Assembly: GCA_964475415.1 (NCBI GenBank)
Contig: CAYYWZ010000011.1
Span: 1-64,000 of the forward strand
Length of the DNA stretch: 64,000 nt
Direction of reading: 5' to 3'
Origin: CALCMJ01 sp964475415
Lineage (GTDB): Bacteria; Bacteroidota; Bacteroidia; Chitinophagales; Saprospiraceae
The notes below the pieces were generated by a model. The model was not told the origin of the DNA and ran no database searches. It worked only from the letters and a program-made list of their open reading frames with translations. The stretch's first letter is position 1. The number at the start of each line of letters is the position of its first letter. Of this stretch, positions 1-8,765 are shown one piece after another. Both the position numbers and the translations under genes were made by a program.

Positions 1-745
1 TGTTCACGATAAGACCAGTGCTGCTTCCAAAGTTTTCACTACCTAATTCCATACCGCAATCAGCTGCAAAATATATCGCATTGTTTTCTATTAGTGTATT
101 AACACAGAAATTATTATCTATGGCATCATCATTACAATTTTCAAAGTGATTATTGGTTATCTCTCCTTCAAAACAATTGATATATTCTATAGCATCTGGT
201 GTAGACATAAATATGCAGTTATTTATTACAGGTCTATTGGCATCATGAACTAAGAAACCTTCTCCTCGATTGATGCATTCGGTTCTGCAATTTTCTATTA
301 ATATCTTTCCTCCCCAGAATCTAGCCATGGCATCATTCCATTCTAGTATTTGATTGTTTATAAAGGTTACATTTTGAAAATCATTGTTGGTTTGAAAGGA
401 GGTAATTCTACCATTCCTTATGATTGCGTTATGGATAATTAGATTTTGGGCAGGTCCTTTGACCTGTATTCTTTCCCAACCTAGATCTGGATCGCTTCCT
501 TCTAGAATTACAGGATTTTCCTCAGTACCATTTATAAATATATCACCAAATGAAACTATAGTTACTCCTGGAGAGATAATTACTCTTGTTCCCGGATCTA
601 GAACCCAGGAATCACCCTCTTCTATGGTCATATCTTCAGTTATATATACCTCACTAGCTTCTGGAGGATTTATAACCATAGGATCTCTCCCACAAGATGC
701 TAGCAAAAAGAAACCGAGTAAGTAGAAATAGATATATCTATTCAT
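1..745 (-). CDS. right-handed beta-helix lipoprotein, 3' end outside window
   Basis: The reading frame opens at an ATG at 745 on the minus strand and is still open at base 1, so only the first 248 residues are visible. They begin with a lipoprotein signal peptide ending in LLASCG, so the protein is probably anchored in the outer membrane. After about residue 35 come repeated short strands rich in I/V/N/G with phrases such as NNCIF, NNHFENC and ENNAIYF. This pattern is typical of right-handed parallel beta-helix proteins related to pectate lyases. No catalytic residues can be assigned. The start is chosen because the signal peptide begins there; the next gene is divergent, 54 bp away. Substrate unknown; a carbohydrate-binding or cleaving role is only inference from the fold. 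Confidence 0.8.
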   Translation of the reverse strand, partial: MNRYIYFYLLGFFLLASCGRDPMVINPPEASEVYITEDMTIEEGDSWVLDPGTRVIISPGVTIVSFGDIFINGTEENPVILEGSDPDLGWERIQVKGPAQNLIIHNAIIRNGRITSFQTNNDFQNVTFINNQILEWNDAMARFWGGKILIENCRTECINRGEGFLVHDANRPVINNCIFMSTPDAIEYINCFEGEITNNHFENCNDDAIDNNFCVNTLIENNAIYFAADCGMELGSENFGSSTGLIVN

Positions 746-799
746 TAGATTAGTGATTTATAACAAAATAAGATTTTAATTCTATATAACTATAATTCT

Positions 800-1243
800 A
801 TGAAACATTTATGTATCCTATTATGCTTGTCTTTTCTGATAGAAAGTTGTCAATATGAAAACCCTGAAAAAGGGCAAAACGTTGCGTCGGATATGATAAA
901 GAAAGTATTGTATGATCAGCAAAATGCATGGAATACAGGTAATATAGAACTATTTATGGCAGGTTACTGGAAATCCGACTCGCTCAGCTTTATTGGTAGT
1001 TCTGGAATTACCTATGGCTGGGATCAGACATTAGCTAATTATAAAAAGAATTATCCCGACAGGAAAACTATGGGGAAGCTAACTTTTGAAATAATGCATC
1101 TAGAATCTCTAAGCCCCAGCTGTCAAAAAATGATCGGAAGGTACACGCTTCTCAGAGAAGAAGATGAACCTACTGGCTTATTTACACTGATTTGGAAAAA
1201 AATAGAAGGAGAGTGGCTTATTGTTTCAGATCAGACGTGTTGA
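800..1243 (+). CDS. small NTF2-like (SnoaL/DUF4440-type) lipoprotein
   Basis: 147 residues. The N-terminus is a short lipoprotein signal ending LIESC. The rest has the pattern of the NTF2-like fold: a helix with DQQNAWNTGNIELFMAGYW, then strands with a conserved-looking GWDQTLANYKKNYPD, and a terminal strand pair ending GEWLIVSDQT. Proteins of this kind (DUF4440/SnoaL-like) are common single-domain secreted proteins in Bacteroidota, usually of unknown function; the fold forms a hydrophobic pocket that can bind or isomerise small molecules. No catalytic residue can be named here. It is divergent from the beta-helix lipoprotein and separated from the following minus-strand regulator by 67 bp. 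Confidence 0.7.
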   Translation: MKHLCILLCLSFLIESCQYENPEKGQNVASDMIKKVLYDQQNAWNTGNIELFMAGYWKSDSLSFIGSSGITYGWDQTLANYKKNYPDRKTMGKLTFEIMHLESLSPSCQKMIGRYTLLREEDEPTGLFTLIWKKIEGEWLIVSDQTC

Positions 1244-1310
1244 TCTATTGTGATGTAACCTTAGTTTGTTGTATTTTTAAAATTTACAATGCACTATAAG
1301 TTTAATTTTA

Positions 1311-1838
1311 TTAAATCGGATTAGAACCTTCTTCTTCAGAAGGAATGATACTTTGGATAAGGTCCCAATTTAAGGTAAGTACATTTTTCAGCAGATCTAA
1401 CAAATCTTCCAACGAGCTGTATAGATCCATATGCTGCTTATATTCATCAGTCTCTTTTTTCAATAGCATAAGTGCTTTGTAGCCCTCATGTACTTTTGTC
1501 ATTTCATTGGTCTCTTTTACAAAAGCTTCCATCTTATCCATCATCATAGTATGTTGCTCCGGCTCAACAGAAGGATTAGTGTGTAATGGATGTTCGGTCA
1601 TAAGATCTTGTAAAAAGTTTGCTGGCTCAATATCAAAATGGGCTGCAATTTTTAAAAAATTAGCAGCGTTAGGTTCTACCATACCCGATTCATAAGATGC
1701 TATATTGTTTCTGCTGAGGCCCACAGCTTCTGCTATATCTCTTTGGCTTTTACCATGTATTCTTCTTAAGAATTTTAAGTTAGGGCCTAAGAATGTAGGC
1801 TTGGGGATAGATTTCTTCTTGTTAATAATATTATCCAT
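1311..1838 (-). CDS. XRE-family transcriptional regulator (first of a divergent pair)
   Basis: 175 residues. Residues about 18-77 form a Cro/C1-type helix-turn-helix: SQRDIAEAVGLSRNNIASYE is the turn and recognition helix, followed by the usual VEPNAANFLKIAAHF helix. The remaining 95 residues are predicted helical with a charged central part and end EEEGSNPI. The C-terminal half shares its plan with the divergent neighbour at 1955-2476 (a GYKAL / GFKAF phrase, then a leucine-rich helix before the end), so the two look like paralogues. The start ATG at 1838 lies two bases from an AAGTCTTA element that is repeated in front of the neighbour. Likely a small DNA-binding regulator that may control itself and its twin; ligand and regulon unknown. 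Confidence 0.85.
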   Translation of the reverse strand: MDNIINKKKSIPKPTFLGPNLKFLRRIHGKSQRDIAEAVGLSRNNIASYESGMVEPNAANFLKIAAHFDIEPANFLQDLMTEHPLHTNPSVEPEQHTMMMDKMEAFVKETNEMTKVHEGYKALMLLKKETDEYKQHMDLYSSLEDLLDLLKNVLTLNWDLIQSIIPSEEEGSNPI

Positions 1839-1839
1839 G

Positions 1840-1943
1840 AAGTCTTAAATATATCTTTGTGTGTTTAAAATAATCTTTTTTGATGGAAAATCATATTTTT
1901 GTTGATAAAACGAACATTATTTACTTATTTAGGTAAGTCTTAC
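1840..1943. promoter_or_regulatory. divergent regulator intergenic region with candidate shared operator
   Basis: The region between the two XRE genes contains AAGTCTTA at 1840-1847, next to the minus-strand start, and again at 1935-1942, next to the plus-strand start. The second copy sits in a perfect small palindrome GTAAG-T-CTTAC (1933-1943) that overlaps a wider inverted repeat ACTTA-N6-TAAGT (1923-1938). Repeated palindromic elements beside both start codons are what an autoregulatory XRE operator would look like. That reading is inference; the repeats themselves are direct observation. Confidence 0.5.
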
Positions 1944-1954
1944 AAATATACTAT

Positions 1955-2476
1955 ATGTCAAACGTAACTACTATACTTGCTCATAATATAAGGTTCTTAC
2001 GAAAAAAAGCGGGCCTAAGTCAAGAGGAACTTGCTAATAATTTAAAGATAAAAAGATCTAACATAGCAGCTTATGAAGCTAAGAATGTAGAGCCAAGGTT
2101 AAGTGTAATTTTAGAAATAGCAAAATTTTTTAATATAGATATTTCTCATCTTTTAAGAGGGAAACTAACTGATAATCAAACTTTTAAATCTTTTAAATTA
2201 AAAGATGATACTCCAAGTGAAAAGCAGATGCAGTTCAATGTAGAAGAAAACCCTAGAGTTAATGTTTTTATAGAAAAGTCTATTCAGATGAGAAAAATAC
2301 TCACTGGTTTCAAAGCATTTTATGGATTTAGAAAAAGCAAGATGGAAAATCTATCCGATGGAAAAGAAAAGCTTGTCTATGATATTGACAATTTTATCCA
2401 GTTAGTTGAATATCTTATGAATTACAATGAAAATGTGATAGCTGCGATAACTAAGCAGCAGCCAGAGATTCAATAA
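1955..2476 (+). CDS. XRE-family transcriptional regulator (second of a divergent pair)
   Basis: 173 residues. The Cro/C1-type helix-turn-helix spans residues 8-67 (SQEELANNLKIKRSNIAAYE, then VEPRLSVILEIAKFFNI). A linker of about 40 residues is followed by a helical C-terminal part with TGFKAFYGF and a leucine/isoleucine-rich helix ending NVIAAITKQ, which parallels the C-terminal plan of the divergent neighbour at 1311-1838. A palindromic element covers 1923-1943 in front of the ATG. A perfect inverted repeat ATGATAA-TTA-TTATCAT follows the stop (2479-2495), then a terminator-like hairpin. Likely a repressor-type regulator of itself and/or its twin. Confidence 0.85.
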   Translation: MSNVTTILAHNIRFLRKKAGLSQEELANNLKIKRSNIAAYEAKNVEPRLSVILEIAKFFNIDISHLLRGKLTDNQTFKSFKLKDDTPSEKQMQFNVEENPRVNVFIEKSIQMRKILTGFKAFYGFRKSKMENLSDGKEKLVYDIDNFIQLVEYLMNYNENVIAAITKQQPEIQ

Positions 2477-2508
2477 ATATGATAATTATTATCATTTAGC
2501 TCATTGTT

Positions 2509-2547
2509 AAGCTCATAAGGTTCATTTCTTTTGAGCTTTTATTTTTT
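2509..2547 (+). terminator. probable rho-independent terminator after the XRE gene
   Basis: AAGCTCA (2509-2515) pairs with TGAGCTT (2532-2538), with further inner pairing, a short loop and a T-rich tail (TTTTATTTTTTG). It lies 33 bp after the stop of the plus-strand XRE gene, a normal position for its terminator. Confidence 0.6.
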
Positions 2548-2744
2548 GTCTCTCTGGAAATTACAACAGTTCTCATTTTATCTCTACATATTGCACATAT
2601 ATATTATGTTATTAAAGTACTTAAAATCAATAAGTTAGAGATACTTTTGACAATAAATAGTATTTTTATTCACAAATTAATGTGATTATAATGAACATTT
2701 TTATCTAATTGTGGTTATTATTAACGAATCAAACATCATAAAAT

Positions 2745-3260
2745 ATGTCACACTTAGAATTTAATCAGTACTACAGCCAAAATGAAGCCGCATTATATAA
2801 TTTCGCTACCAAATTAACTAGAAACAGAATGGATGCCGAAGATTTAGTACAAGAGACAGCTATTAAGATATACAAGAATCTTCATAGGTTTCTGGAGGGC
2901 TCTAATTTTAAGAACTGGTCATTCACTATTCTTAAGAATACATTTATAACAAAGTATAATAAGAGAAAAAAGAGAGCAGTATTAAATACTTCTGTGGAGG
3001 ATATGATGTTTGCGATAGATGACATACATATAACCAACAATGCTGCAGCGAGTAAGATGAATATAGATAACATAAATGCTTGTATTCAGCTTCTTAGCGA
3101 AAAGTCAAGAGAACCATTCGAATTATATATTAGAGGATATAAATACGAAGAAATTTCTCAAATGTTAGACATTCCGATGGGTACTGTAAAAAGTAGAATT
3201 AATTTTGCAAGAAAGAAATTAAAACAGGCGCTTATTTCTAATGGGCTCGTTGAATTATAG
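2745..3260 (+). CDS. sigma-70 family RNA polymerase sigma factor (ECF-like)
   Basis: 171 residues. Region 2 is seen at about residues 10-75 (ATKLTRNRMDAEDLVQETAI, then FKNWSFTILKNTFI) and region 4 at about 110-165 (KYEEISQMLDIPMGTVKSRI followed by a basic helix). Domains 1 and 3 are absent, as in extracytoplasmic-function sigma factors. The order and spacing match the short RpoE-type factors that are abundant in Bacteroidota. No anti-sigma factor gene is adjacent; upstream is an XRE regulator and downstream a long spacer and an FAD enzyme. A stand-alone sigma factor controlled by its own promoter is the simplest reading. Target promoters cannot be inferred. Confidence 0.9.
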   Translation: MSHLEFNQYYSQNEAALYNFATKLTRNRMDAEDLVQETAIKIYKNLHRFLEGSNFKNWSFTILKNTFITKYNKRKKRAVLNTSVEDMMFAIDDIHITNNAAASKMNIDNINACIQLLSEKSREPFELYIRGYKYEEISQMLDIPMGTVKSRINFARKKLKQALISNGLVEL

Positions 3261-3523
3261 TAAAAAGAAAAACTATACAAAGATTAACCCCTCTTACTTC
3301 TTCCATTAATTATAGCTTCACTAAAATACTTATTTTTCTTGCGGCTTTACTATAAATTAATTTGATCACAACGCTTAGATTGCGCTAAAGGTATTATTCT
3401 AGATGTACAACTAGATAACTCCCTTCAAGATTTCTTAAAATATTCACACCTAAAAAACCTATATTTAATCTAGATAGAATATTGTTGATTGATGTAAGTA
3501 TTATTTGCTTATAGAATATTTAT

Positions 3524-5194
3524 ATGACTGATAAAGTAGACGTAGTAATTATAGGTTCTGGTGCAGGGGGATTAAGTGCAGCTATAGCACTTAGTAGAGC
3601 TGGTAAAAAGGTTGTTGTTATAGAGCAGCATGATGTACCAGGTGGTTGGAGTCATAGTTTTTATTTATCTGGTCACCGCTTTTCACCCGGTGTACATTAC
3701 ATAGGTCTTGTAGATGAAGGAGGTTCTACTAGCGAGCTTTATAATGGCTTAGGCATAGGTAAGGATCTTACTTTTTTCAGAATGAACAAAGATGCTTACG
3801 AACATTGCTGGATAGGCGACGAGCGTTTTGATATTCCAGCAGATTTCGAGTTGTTCAAAACGAGGCTTGGAAAGCGATTTCCCAAAGAAAAGAAGAATAT
3901 ATCTAAGTACCTTGATATGGTCAAGGAGGTAAGCAGGCAACTGCAACTTATTCCAAAGATGGATGGTTTCTGGGATACGATAACTATACCGTGGCGTACT
4001 AGACACATGGGTAAGTATGGTCTTTTTAGTTTGAGAAGAGTAATTGATTGGTATCTGAAAGATCCTCTACTTAAGAGAATACTTAATGTGCAGTGTGGAG
4101 ATCACGGACTACCACCAGGTAAGGCTAGTTTTGTGCTTCACAGTGCGTTGATGTCTCATTATTTCGAAGGAGGTTTTTATCCTATGGGAGGTGGTGGAGC
4201 TATTGTAAAAGCAATGACAAAAGCTATAAAGAAATATGATGGTGTTGTAAGAACGAGTACTGCTGTTGACAAAATAATAATTAAAAAAGAAGGGGAGAAA
4301 AATTTAGCTAAAGGGGTTCTACTTTCAGATGGAACTGAGATCATGGCTGACTATATAATTTCCAATGCTGATCCAGGAATCACATACAGTAAGCTTGTCG
4401 GTGAACAATACCTAAGTACGAAAATTAAGAATAAACTGGATCAAGCAAAATACTCATGTACTTCACTAATTTTGTTTCTAGTTGTAGAGATGGATGTCGT
4501 TGCTGCTGGTTTAGATTCTGGTAACATATGGCTGATGCCTAACAGGAACTTAGACGAATTCTATAATGAAATGATGACGGATGATCTAGAACAGTATGAT
4601 GCTTTCTCTGGTATGTTCGTCAGCTGTACTACACTTAAAGATCCTACTACTTTTGATGGAAGGCATCACTGTCTAGAAGTGGTAACCTTTATAAACTATG
4701 ACGCTTTCCAGAAATATACAGATGAGGGTGAGGAACGATCACCAGAATACAAAAGATATAAAGAATCTCTCGAAGATAAAATGTTAAGCGGCTTAGAAAA
4801 AGTATTGCCAGACGTGAGGTCTCATATTGTTGTAAAAGAGCTGGGTACTCCGATTACTAATGAATACTACATAAATTCTACACGAGGGGCCGTTTATGGT
4901 ACTGAGAAAAGTCTTAAACATATAGGACCGTTTGCTTTTTCATCTAAGACGGAAATAGAAAATCTATATATGTGTGGCGCTAGTGTCTTATCTCATGGCG
5001 TAGCTGGTGCTGGACATTCTGGTGTGGATACGGCTGCAAGAATACTCAACTGTAAACCAACAGATCTACTGGTGAATGATACAGGTCAGAAGGTAAGAAT
5101 TTTGGAAGCAGAAGATGATACAAATTATCCTGCCGATGTCAAAACTAAGATAGAAACTAGAAGAAAGCGGAGTATGTCTCAAAAGGCCATTTGA
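3524..5194 (+). CDS. FAD-dependent oxidoreductase, phytoene desaturase / retinol saturase-like
   Basis: 556 residues. The N-terminal dinucleotide-binding motif GSGAGG (residues 11-16) in VVIIGSGAGGLSAA is followed by VVVIEQHDVPGGWSHSF, the hallmark of the CrtI/CrtN/RetSat family, and a C-terminal FAD-contact stretch (MCGASVLSHGVAGAGHSG). No signal peptide. Family members desaturate, isomerise or saturate polyene substrates such as carotenoids or retinoids. The match to the CrtI superfamily is secure; which polyene is acted on is not, and other carotenoid genes are not nearby. The next genes are a DUF2007 protein and a second, unrelated-looking FAD amine-oxidase-type protein, each with its own spacer. 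Confidence 0.85.
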   Translation: MTDKVDVVIIGSGAGGLSAAIALSRAGKKVVVIEQHDVPGGWSHSFYLSGHRFSPGVHYIGLVDEGGSTSELYNGLGIGKDLTFFRMNKDAYEHCWIGDERFDIPADFELFKTRLGKRFPKEKKNISKYLDMVKEVSRQLQLIPKMDGFWDTITIPWRTRHMGKYGLFSLRRVIDWYLKDPLLKRILNVQCGDHGLPPGKASFVLHSALMSHYFEGGFYPMGGGGAIVKAMTKAIKKYDGVVRTSTAVDKIIIKKEGEKNLAKGVLLSDGTEIMADYIISNADPGITYSKLVGEQYLSTKIKNKLDQAKYSCTSLILFLVVEMDVVAAGLDSGNIWLMPNRNLDEFYNEMMTDDLEQYDAFSGMFVSCTTLKDPTTFDGRHHCLEVVTFINYDAFQKYTDEGEERSPEYKRYKESLEDKMLSGLEKVLPDVRSHIVVKELGTPITNEYYINSTRGAVYGTEKSLKHIGPFAFSSKTEIENLYMCGASVLSHGVAGAGHSGVDTAARILNCKPTDLLVNDTGQKVRILEAEDDTNYPADVKTKIETRRKRSMSQKAI

Positions 5195-5281
5195 GATTAA
5201 CTATAAGTGGTAATAGAACTATCTACTCTGCTTATTCGTTATATAGAAAAGCTCTATAATTAACTTATAAATTTAAAGATC

Positions 5282-5488
5282 ATGGATGAAAAAAGAGTAA
5301 TGTTTACGGTGTCACATCTTAAAAAGATGTCAGCAAAGCATGTTTTAGAGCAGGCTGGTATAACAACCTTTATATTAGATAAGACGGACTCTGCGCACGC
5401 AGGTATTTTTGGAGATATAGAACTTTATGTTGATGCTTCCCAAGAAGCAAAAGCTAGAAAGATCTTAGAAGAGGAAGAGCTTATTTGA
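5282..5488 (+). CDS. DUF2007-type small protein
   Basis: 68 residues, compact and soluble, without a signal peptide. It begins with a strand/helix unit (RVMFTVSHLKKMSAKHVLEQ), a GIFGDIELYV strand and the ending EAKARKILEE. This is the plan of the DUF2007 'putative signal transducing protein' family, in which a short ferredoxin-like fold is often attached to other regulators. It lies 87 bp after the CrtI-like gene and could be cotranscribed with it. Function unknown. Confidence 0.65.
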   Translation: MDEKRVMFTVSHLKKMSAKHVLEQAGITTFILDKTDSAHAGIFGDIELYVDASQEAKARKILEEEELI

Positions 5489-5652
5489 CAAAGTTATAAG
5501 ATCAACGCACCAAATAATTATTTTAATGATTGCTAAGGTAGTTATATTTAGTAATCACTAATTTTTTTTTAAAAATTGTTAAGTTCAATAGTAGAATAGT
5601 AGAAGTTCCCATCTGATTCATTGAAATTAACCTAATTCGAGATATACTATCA

Positions 5653-6729
5653 ATGACTAAAGAGAAGGTGGATATTGAGATTCTAATTATAGGTGCTGGC
5701 CTTACAGGAATCTATTTAGCTTATTTGCTCAAGGCGATAGGAAAGGAATTTGTTCTAGTTGAAGCAAGGAATAGAGTAGGAGGAAGAATATGGACAAAGA
5801 GCGCCACTAATGGTGCTCGTCTAGAAATGGGAGCAACTTGGTTTGGAAGACAACATACTACTTTACGAGCGCTTATTTCTGAGTTAGGCTTAGAGACTTT
5901 TGAGCAGAAATTGGGAGCAAGAGCAGTTTACGAACCCATCTCTACAAGTCCTCCTCAGGTTGTTAGTTTGCCGCCTAACGATCAACCAAGTTACAGGTTT
6001 GTCAGAGGAACGGAATCAATTATACATGCATTAGCTAAAGACCTAGAAACAAACATTCAATTAGAACAAGTAATCGATAAGGTAGAACTAACAGAAGATT
6101 CTATCAAGGCATATAGTACAGCTTATATCTATAACGCTAAGAAGATCGTTTCTACCTTGCCGCCAGCTTTATTGATAGATACTGTAAAGTTTATTCCTGA
6201 GCTTCCTGAGGATGTTCAATCTGTTGCAAAAGCAACGCATACCTGGATGGGGGAATCGATAAAAGTTTCGCTGGCTTACAAAGATCCTTTCTGGGATAAG
6301 GATAACATGAGCGGTACGATTTTTAGCTCGGTGGGACCTATTCCAGAAATGTACGATCATTCTAACCTGAAACATAATCGTCATGCTCTAATGGGTTTTT
6401 TTAATGGAACTTACTTCTCGCTGACAAAGGAAGAACGACTAGAACTAGTTATGAATCAGCTGCAAAAATATTACGGTAATCAAGTAAGAGATTATCTTAG
6501 TTATGAGGAACAAGTTTGGAGGAATGATCCTTATACTTTTGCACCTTATAAGGAGCATGTTCTACCTCATCAAAACAATGGTAATATTGCATATCAAAGA
6601 GACTACCTAGACGATAGATTTATAATTGCAGGAACGGAGACCAGCGAAGCTTTTGGTGGCTATATGGAAGGTGCAATAAGGAGTGCTAAATTTGTAGCCG
6701 AGCAGTTAGAAAAAAGCGTATCTAAATAA
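5653..6729 (+). CDS. flavin monoamine oxidase-family protein
   Basis: 358 residues. The FAD-binding motif is IIGAGLTGIYLAY (GAGLTG at 14-19), followed by NRVGGRIWTKS and LEMGATWFG, both standard in the amine oxidase family, and the C-terminal flavin contact FIIAGTETSEAFGGYMEGAI. At 358 residues it is shorter than most monoamine oxidases (about 430-500), mostly through shorter substrate-domain loops, yet both ends are intact, so it looks like a compact member rather than a truncation. The real substrate is unknown; FAD-dependent oxidation of a primary amine or a related compound is the family activity. The 3' end overlaps the terminator of the convergent gene at 6775-7416. Confidence 0.85.
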   Translation: MTKEKVDIEILIIGAGLTGIYLAYLLKAIGKEFVLVEARNRVGGRIWTKSATNGARLEMGATWFGRQHTTLRALISELGLETFEQKLGARAVYEPISTSPPQVVSLPPNDQPSYRFVRGTESIIHALAKDLETNIQLEQVIDKVELTEDSIKAYSTAYIYNAKKIVSTLPPALLIDTVKFIPELPEDVQSVAKATHTWMGESIKVSLAYKDPFWDKDNMSGTIFSSVGPIPEMYDHSNLKHNRHALMGFFNGTYFSLTKEERLELVMNQLQKYYGNQVRDYLSYEEQVWRNDPYTFAPYKEHVLPHQNNGNIAYQRDYLDDRFIIAGTETSEAFGGYMEGAIRSAKFVAEQLEKSVSK

Positions 6730-6747
6730 TTTTATCCAGATACGCTT
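6708..6747 (-). terminator. minus-strand terminator lying inside the 3' end of the amine-oxidase gene
   Basis: AAGCGTATC at 6714-6722 and GATACGCTT at 6739-6747 form a perfect 9-bp stem. Read on the minus strand it is followed by a run of six U, so it terminates the gene at 6775-7416. On the plus strand there is no U tract. The hairpin contains the stop codon of the amine-oxidase gene. Confidence 0.7.
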
Positions 6748-6774
6748 CATCATTAAGATATGTTCAAATAAGTT

Positions 6775-7416
6775 TTATTTATTCAAAGCTTTAGACTGCT
6801 TAGCCCAGTTACTTGGGTCATGCATTTTGTATCTATTACCAGCTTTTTCTAAGATGGCAAGAAGATCTTTTTTCTTAGCCTTTCCTAAGTCACCATAAGT
6901 TTTGTATCCTGACTTCTGAAGGATTCCAGCGATCTTAGGACCTATGCCTTCTATTTTTGTAAAATCTACTTTAGCTACTGCAGCTTTTTTGGTGCTTTTT
7001 TTAGCAGTTACTTTAGCCTTAGTAGCTTTAGCTTTTGGGCTAGCTTTTTTCTTAGAAGTAGCTTTCTTTTTTGCAGGTTTTATATTGGTAATTTTTACTT
7101 TATTCACCTTTAAGTCTAATACGCAATTCTCCACATCTCCAACACCTGATGCACAATACGAATCAGCTTTACCATCGTTCACCCAGTAGTCTTGACCTAC
7201 AAAGTATCTATATTGGTATTGTTTTCCCTCAGGAAGAACTTGCTGGGTAGAAAATTTATTTCCATCTTTTTTAAGTACTGGAGCTTTTTCCCAAGACCAA
7301 TTATTAAAACTGCCTAGTAACCTTACTTCTTTATTTTCTGGGTTAGTATTAGCAGGAATTTCGAATGTAACTTTATAAGCTTTTTTCGATTTTACGTATG
7401 ACTTTTTTAATGACAT
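6775..7416 (-). CDS. glycogen-binding (CBM48-like) plus helix-hairpin-helix fusion protein
   Basis: 213 residues. Residues about 12-103 resemble the CBM48 / AMPK-beta type glycogen-binding fold (VRLLGSFNNWSWEKAPVLKK, then YQYRYFVGQDYWVNDGKADS). Residues 113-150 are a lysine/alanine-rich linker like the tails of histone H1-like proteins. Residues about 153-213 carry a helix-hairpin-helix element (IEGIGPKIAGIL) of the kind found in DNA-binding or scaffold proteins. No signal peptide, so it is cytoplasmic. The combination suggests a protein that binds a polysaccharide or a phosphosugar-containing partner with one end and DNA or RNA with the other; this is inference. It runs on its own unit with a terminator at 6708-6747. 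Confidence 0.75.
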   Translation of the reverse strand: MSLKKSYVKSKKAYKVTFEIPANTNPENKEVRLLGSFNNWSWEKAPVLKKDGNKFSTQQVLPEGKQYQYRYFVGQDYWVNDGKADSYCASGVGDVENCVLDLKVNKVKITNIKPAKKKATSKKKASPKAKATKAKVTAKKSTKKAAVAKVDFTKIEGIGPKIAGILQKSGYKTYGDLGKAKKKDLLAILEKAGNRYKMHDPSNWAKQSKALNK

Positions 7417-7955
7417 TTTATTAAATTTTGATAAAACAAAAATACAAATAAAATAACTATAAAAATACCCTTTGTATTATGTGATTGTTAAACATAAGAA
7501 TTGTTAGATCTACAAAGTAAAATATAATCTACTGATAATGGATTTATTTTCAAATCTTATTTTGGATTGCTTCGCTTAAGCATATGATAATGGCGTGTTT
7601 TTATGTAATAAGAAAAAACAATTTTTTTTGTTTTGTTAAGCTTATTTGTCAAATATTTTCCCCAAACGTCTCTGAAATATACACTTTTGTATCTATATGT
7701 CGAGTTAGAATTGTCTCTTGAAGAATTTCAAGCCATAGTTTATCTCTAAGGTTTTGAAATATAGTTACGATAATTATAGCTAGAAAATGGGATTAACACA
7801 TGCAGCTGGGTTTAATGAAAACTATAAATTAGAGATACGCGGAGCACTAAATAGAGCATAAGAAGTTATACTTAATCTGTAGAGATAAGAGAAGATTTCA
7901 AATAAGAAAAACTTCTTTATAATTCTATGGAAGAATACCTGTAAAAAAAAAATTA
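7417..7955. other. 539-bp intergenic region without a recognisable gene
   Basis: Very AT-rich spacer upstream of the minus-strand CBM48/HhH gene and downstream of the minus-strand thioredoxin gene. It must hold the promoter of the former. Translations of all frames here are short and broken; the longest ATG-led reading seen is only 24 codons (from about 7787). No tRNA, repeat or hairpin with a clear function was found. Confidence 0.5.
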
Positions 7956-8504
7956 CTATCTATTGCCTCCAACAGGAACAGCAAGCTTAGAATTGTAAGA
8001 TCTAATATAGGATTTCCAAGGTGTATTTTTATAATGATTTTCTGCAAAGAAGGTCATAATCAATTCAAAGTTTTCAGCATTTTGAAAACCCTTAATAGCT
8101 TGTATGACATTAAGATCTTCATCAAGAAAAACAACTGTAGGGTAGCTAAGTTTGCCATTAAGTAGGTGGGCAGCTAGTTCGTGATAACCTCTTTTGCCGC
8201 TATTGATATATTGAAATTCCTGATTAGAGAAGTTGATTTTTTCTTTCATCTCAGCATCAAACTTGATAGGATGATAATACTCATTGATATACTTAGCGAT
8301 GTGATCTTTCTGGAAAGTGCCTTTATCCATTTTTTTACACCACCCACACCATTCTGTGTAAACATCTATAACAAACTTCTTCTTTTGTATCTTATTCTTT
8401 TCTGATGCTTCTTCCCAGCTAAGCCACTGCACTCTATTTTGACCAAATATAACTGAAGAACTTACGAGAAAAAATACTAAACTGGCGAATATTCTTATTG
8501 ACAT
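7956..8504 (-). CDS. secreted thioredoxin-family protein
   Basis: 182 residues. A signal peptide (about 1-21, ending SSVIFGQ) leads to the periplasm. The active site is WCGWCKK (C53 and C56) in VYTEWCGWCKKMD, with the later cis-proline region LSYPTVVFLDEDLN. The motif CGWCK followed by MD is common in the DUF255/thioredoxin_7-like group that helps reduce or isomerise disulfides in exported proteins. The gene stands alone, 452 bp upstream of the amine-oxidase group in the opposite direction, and no cognate Dsb gene is close. Redox partner unknown. Confidence 0.85.
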   Translation of the reverse strand: MSIRIFASLVFFLVSSSVIFGQNRVQWLSWEEASEKNKIQKKKFVIDVYTEWCGWCKKMDKGTFQKDHIAKYINEYYHPIKFDAEMKEKINFSNQEFQYINSGKRGYHELAAHLLNGKLSYPTVVFLDEDLNVIQAIKGFQNAENFELIMTFFAENHYKNTPWKSYIRSYNSKLAVPVGGNR

Positions 8505-8765
8505 ATGTACATCATCTTAAAATCCTACAACAAAATAACAATATCAAAACATATTTTTCAAACCTCAGGTGTGCTTTCCTAACACATTTAAGTGAAATTT
8601 AACTCTTTATTCTCAATTCACCTGCTGTATGTTAATTCCTGAAGGTAAATAGATATAAAAATTTCATATTTTTTACTTCATGTTTCTATGATTATCGTAG
8701 ATATATTTGGTGCGGTTTTGTACCTAAATAGGTCAAATGAGCTAGATAATAGCTGATAATACAAG

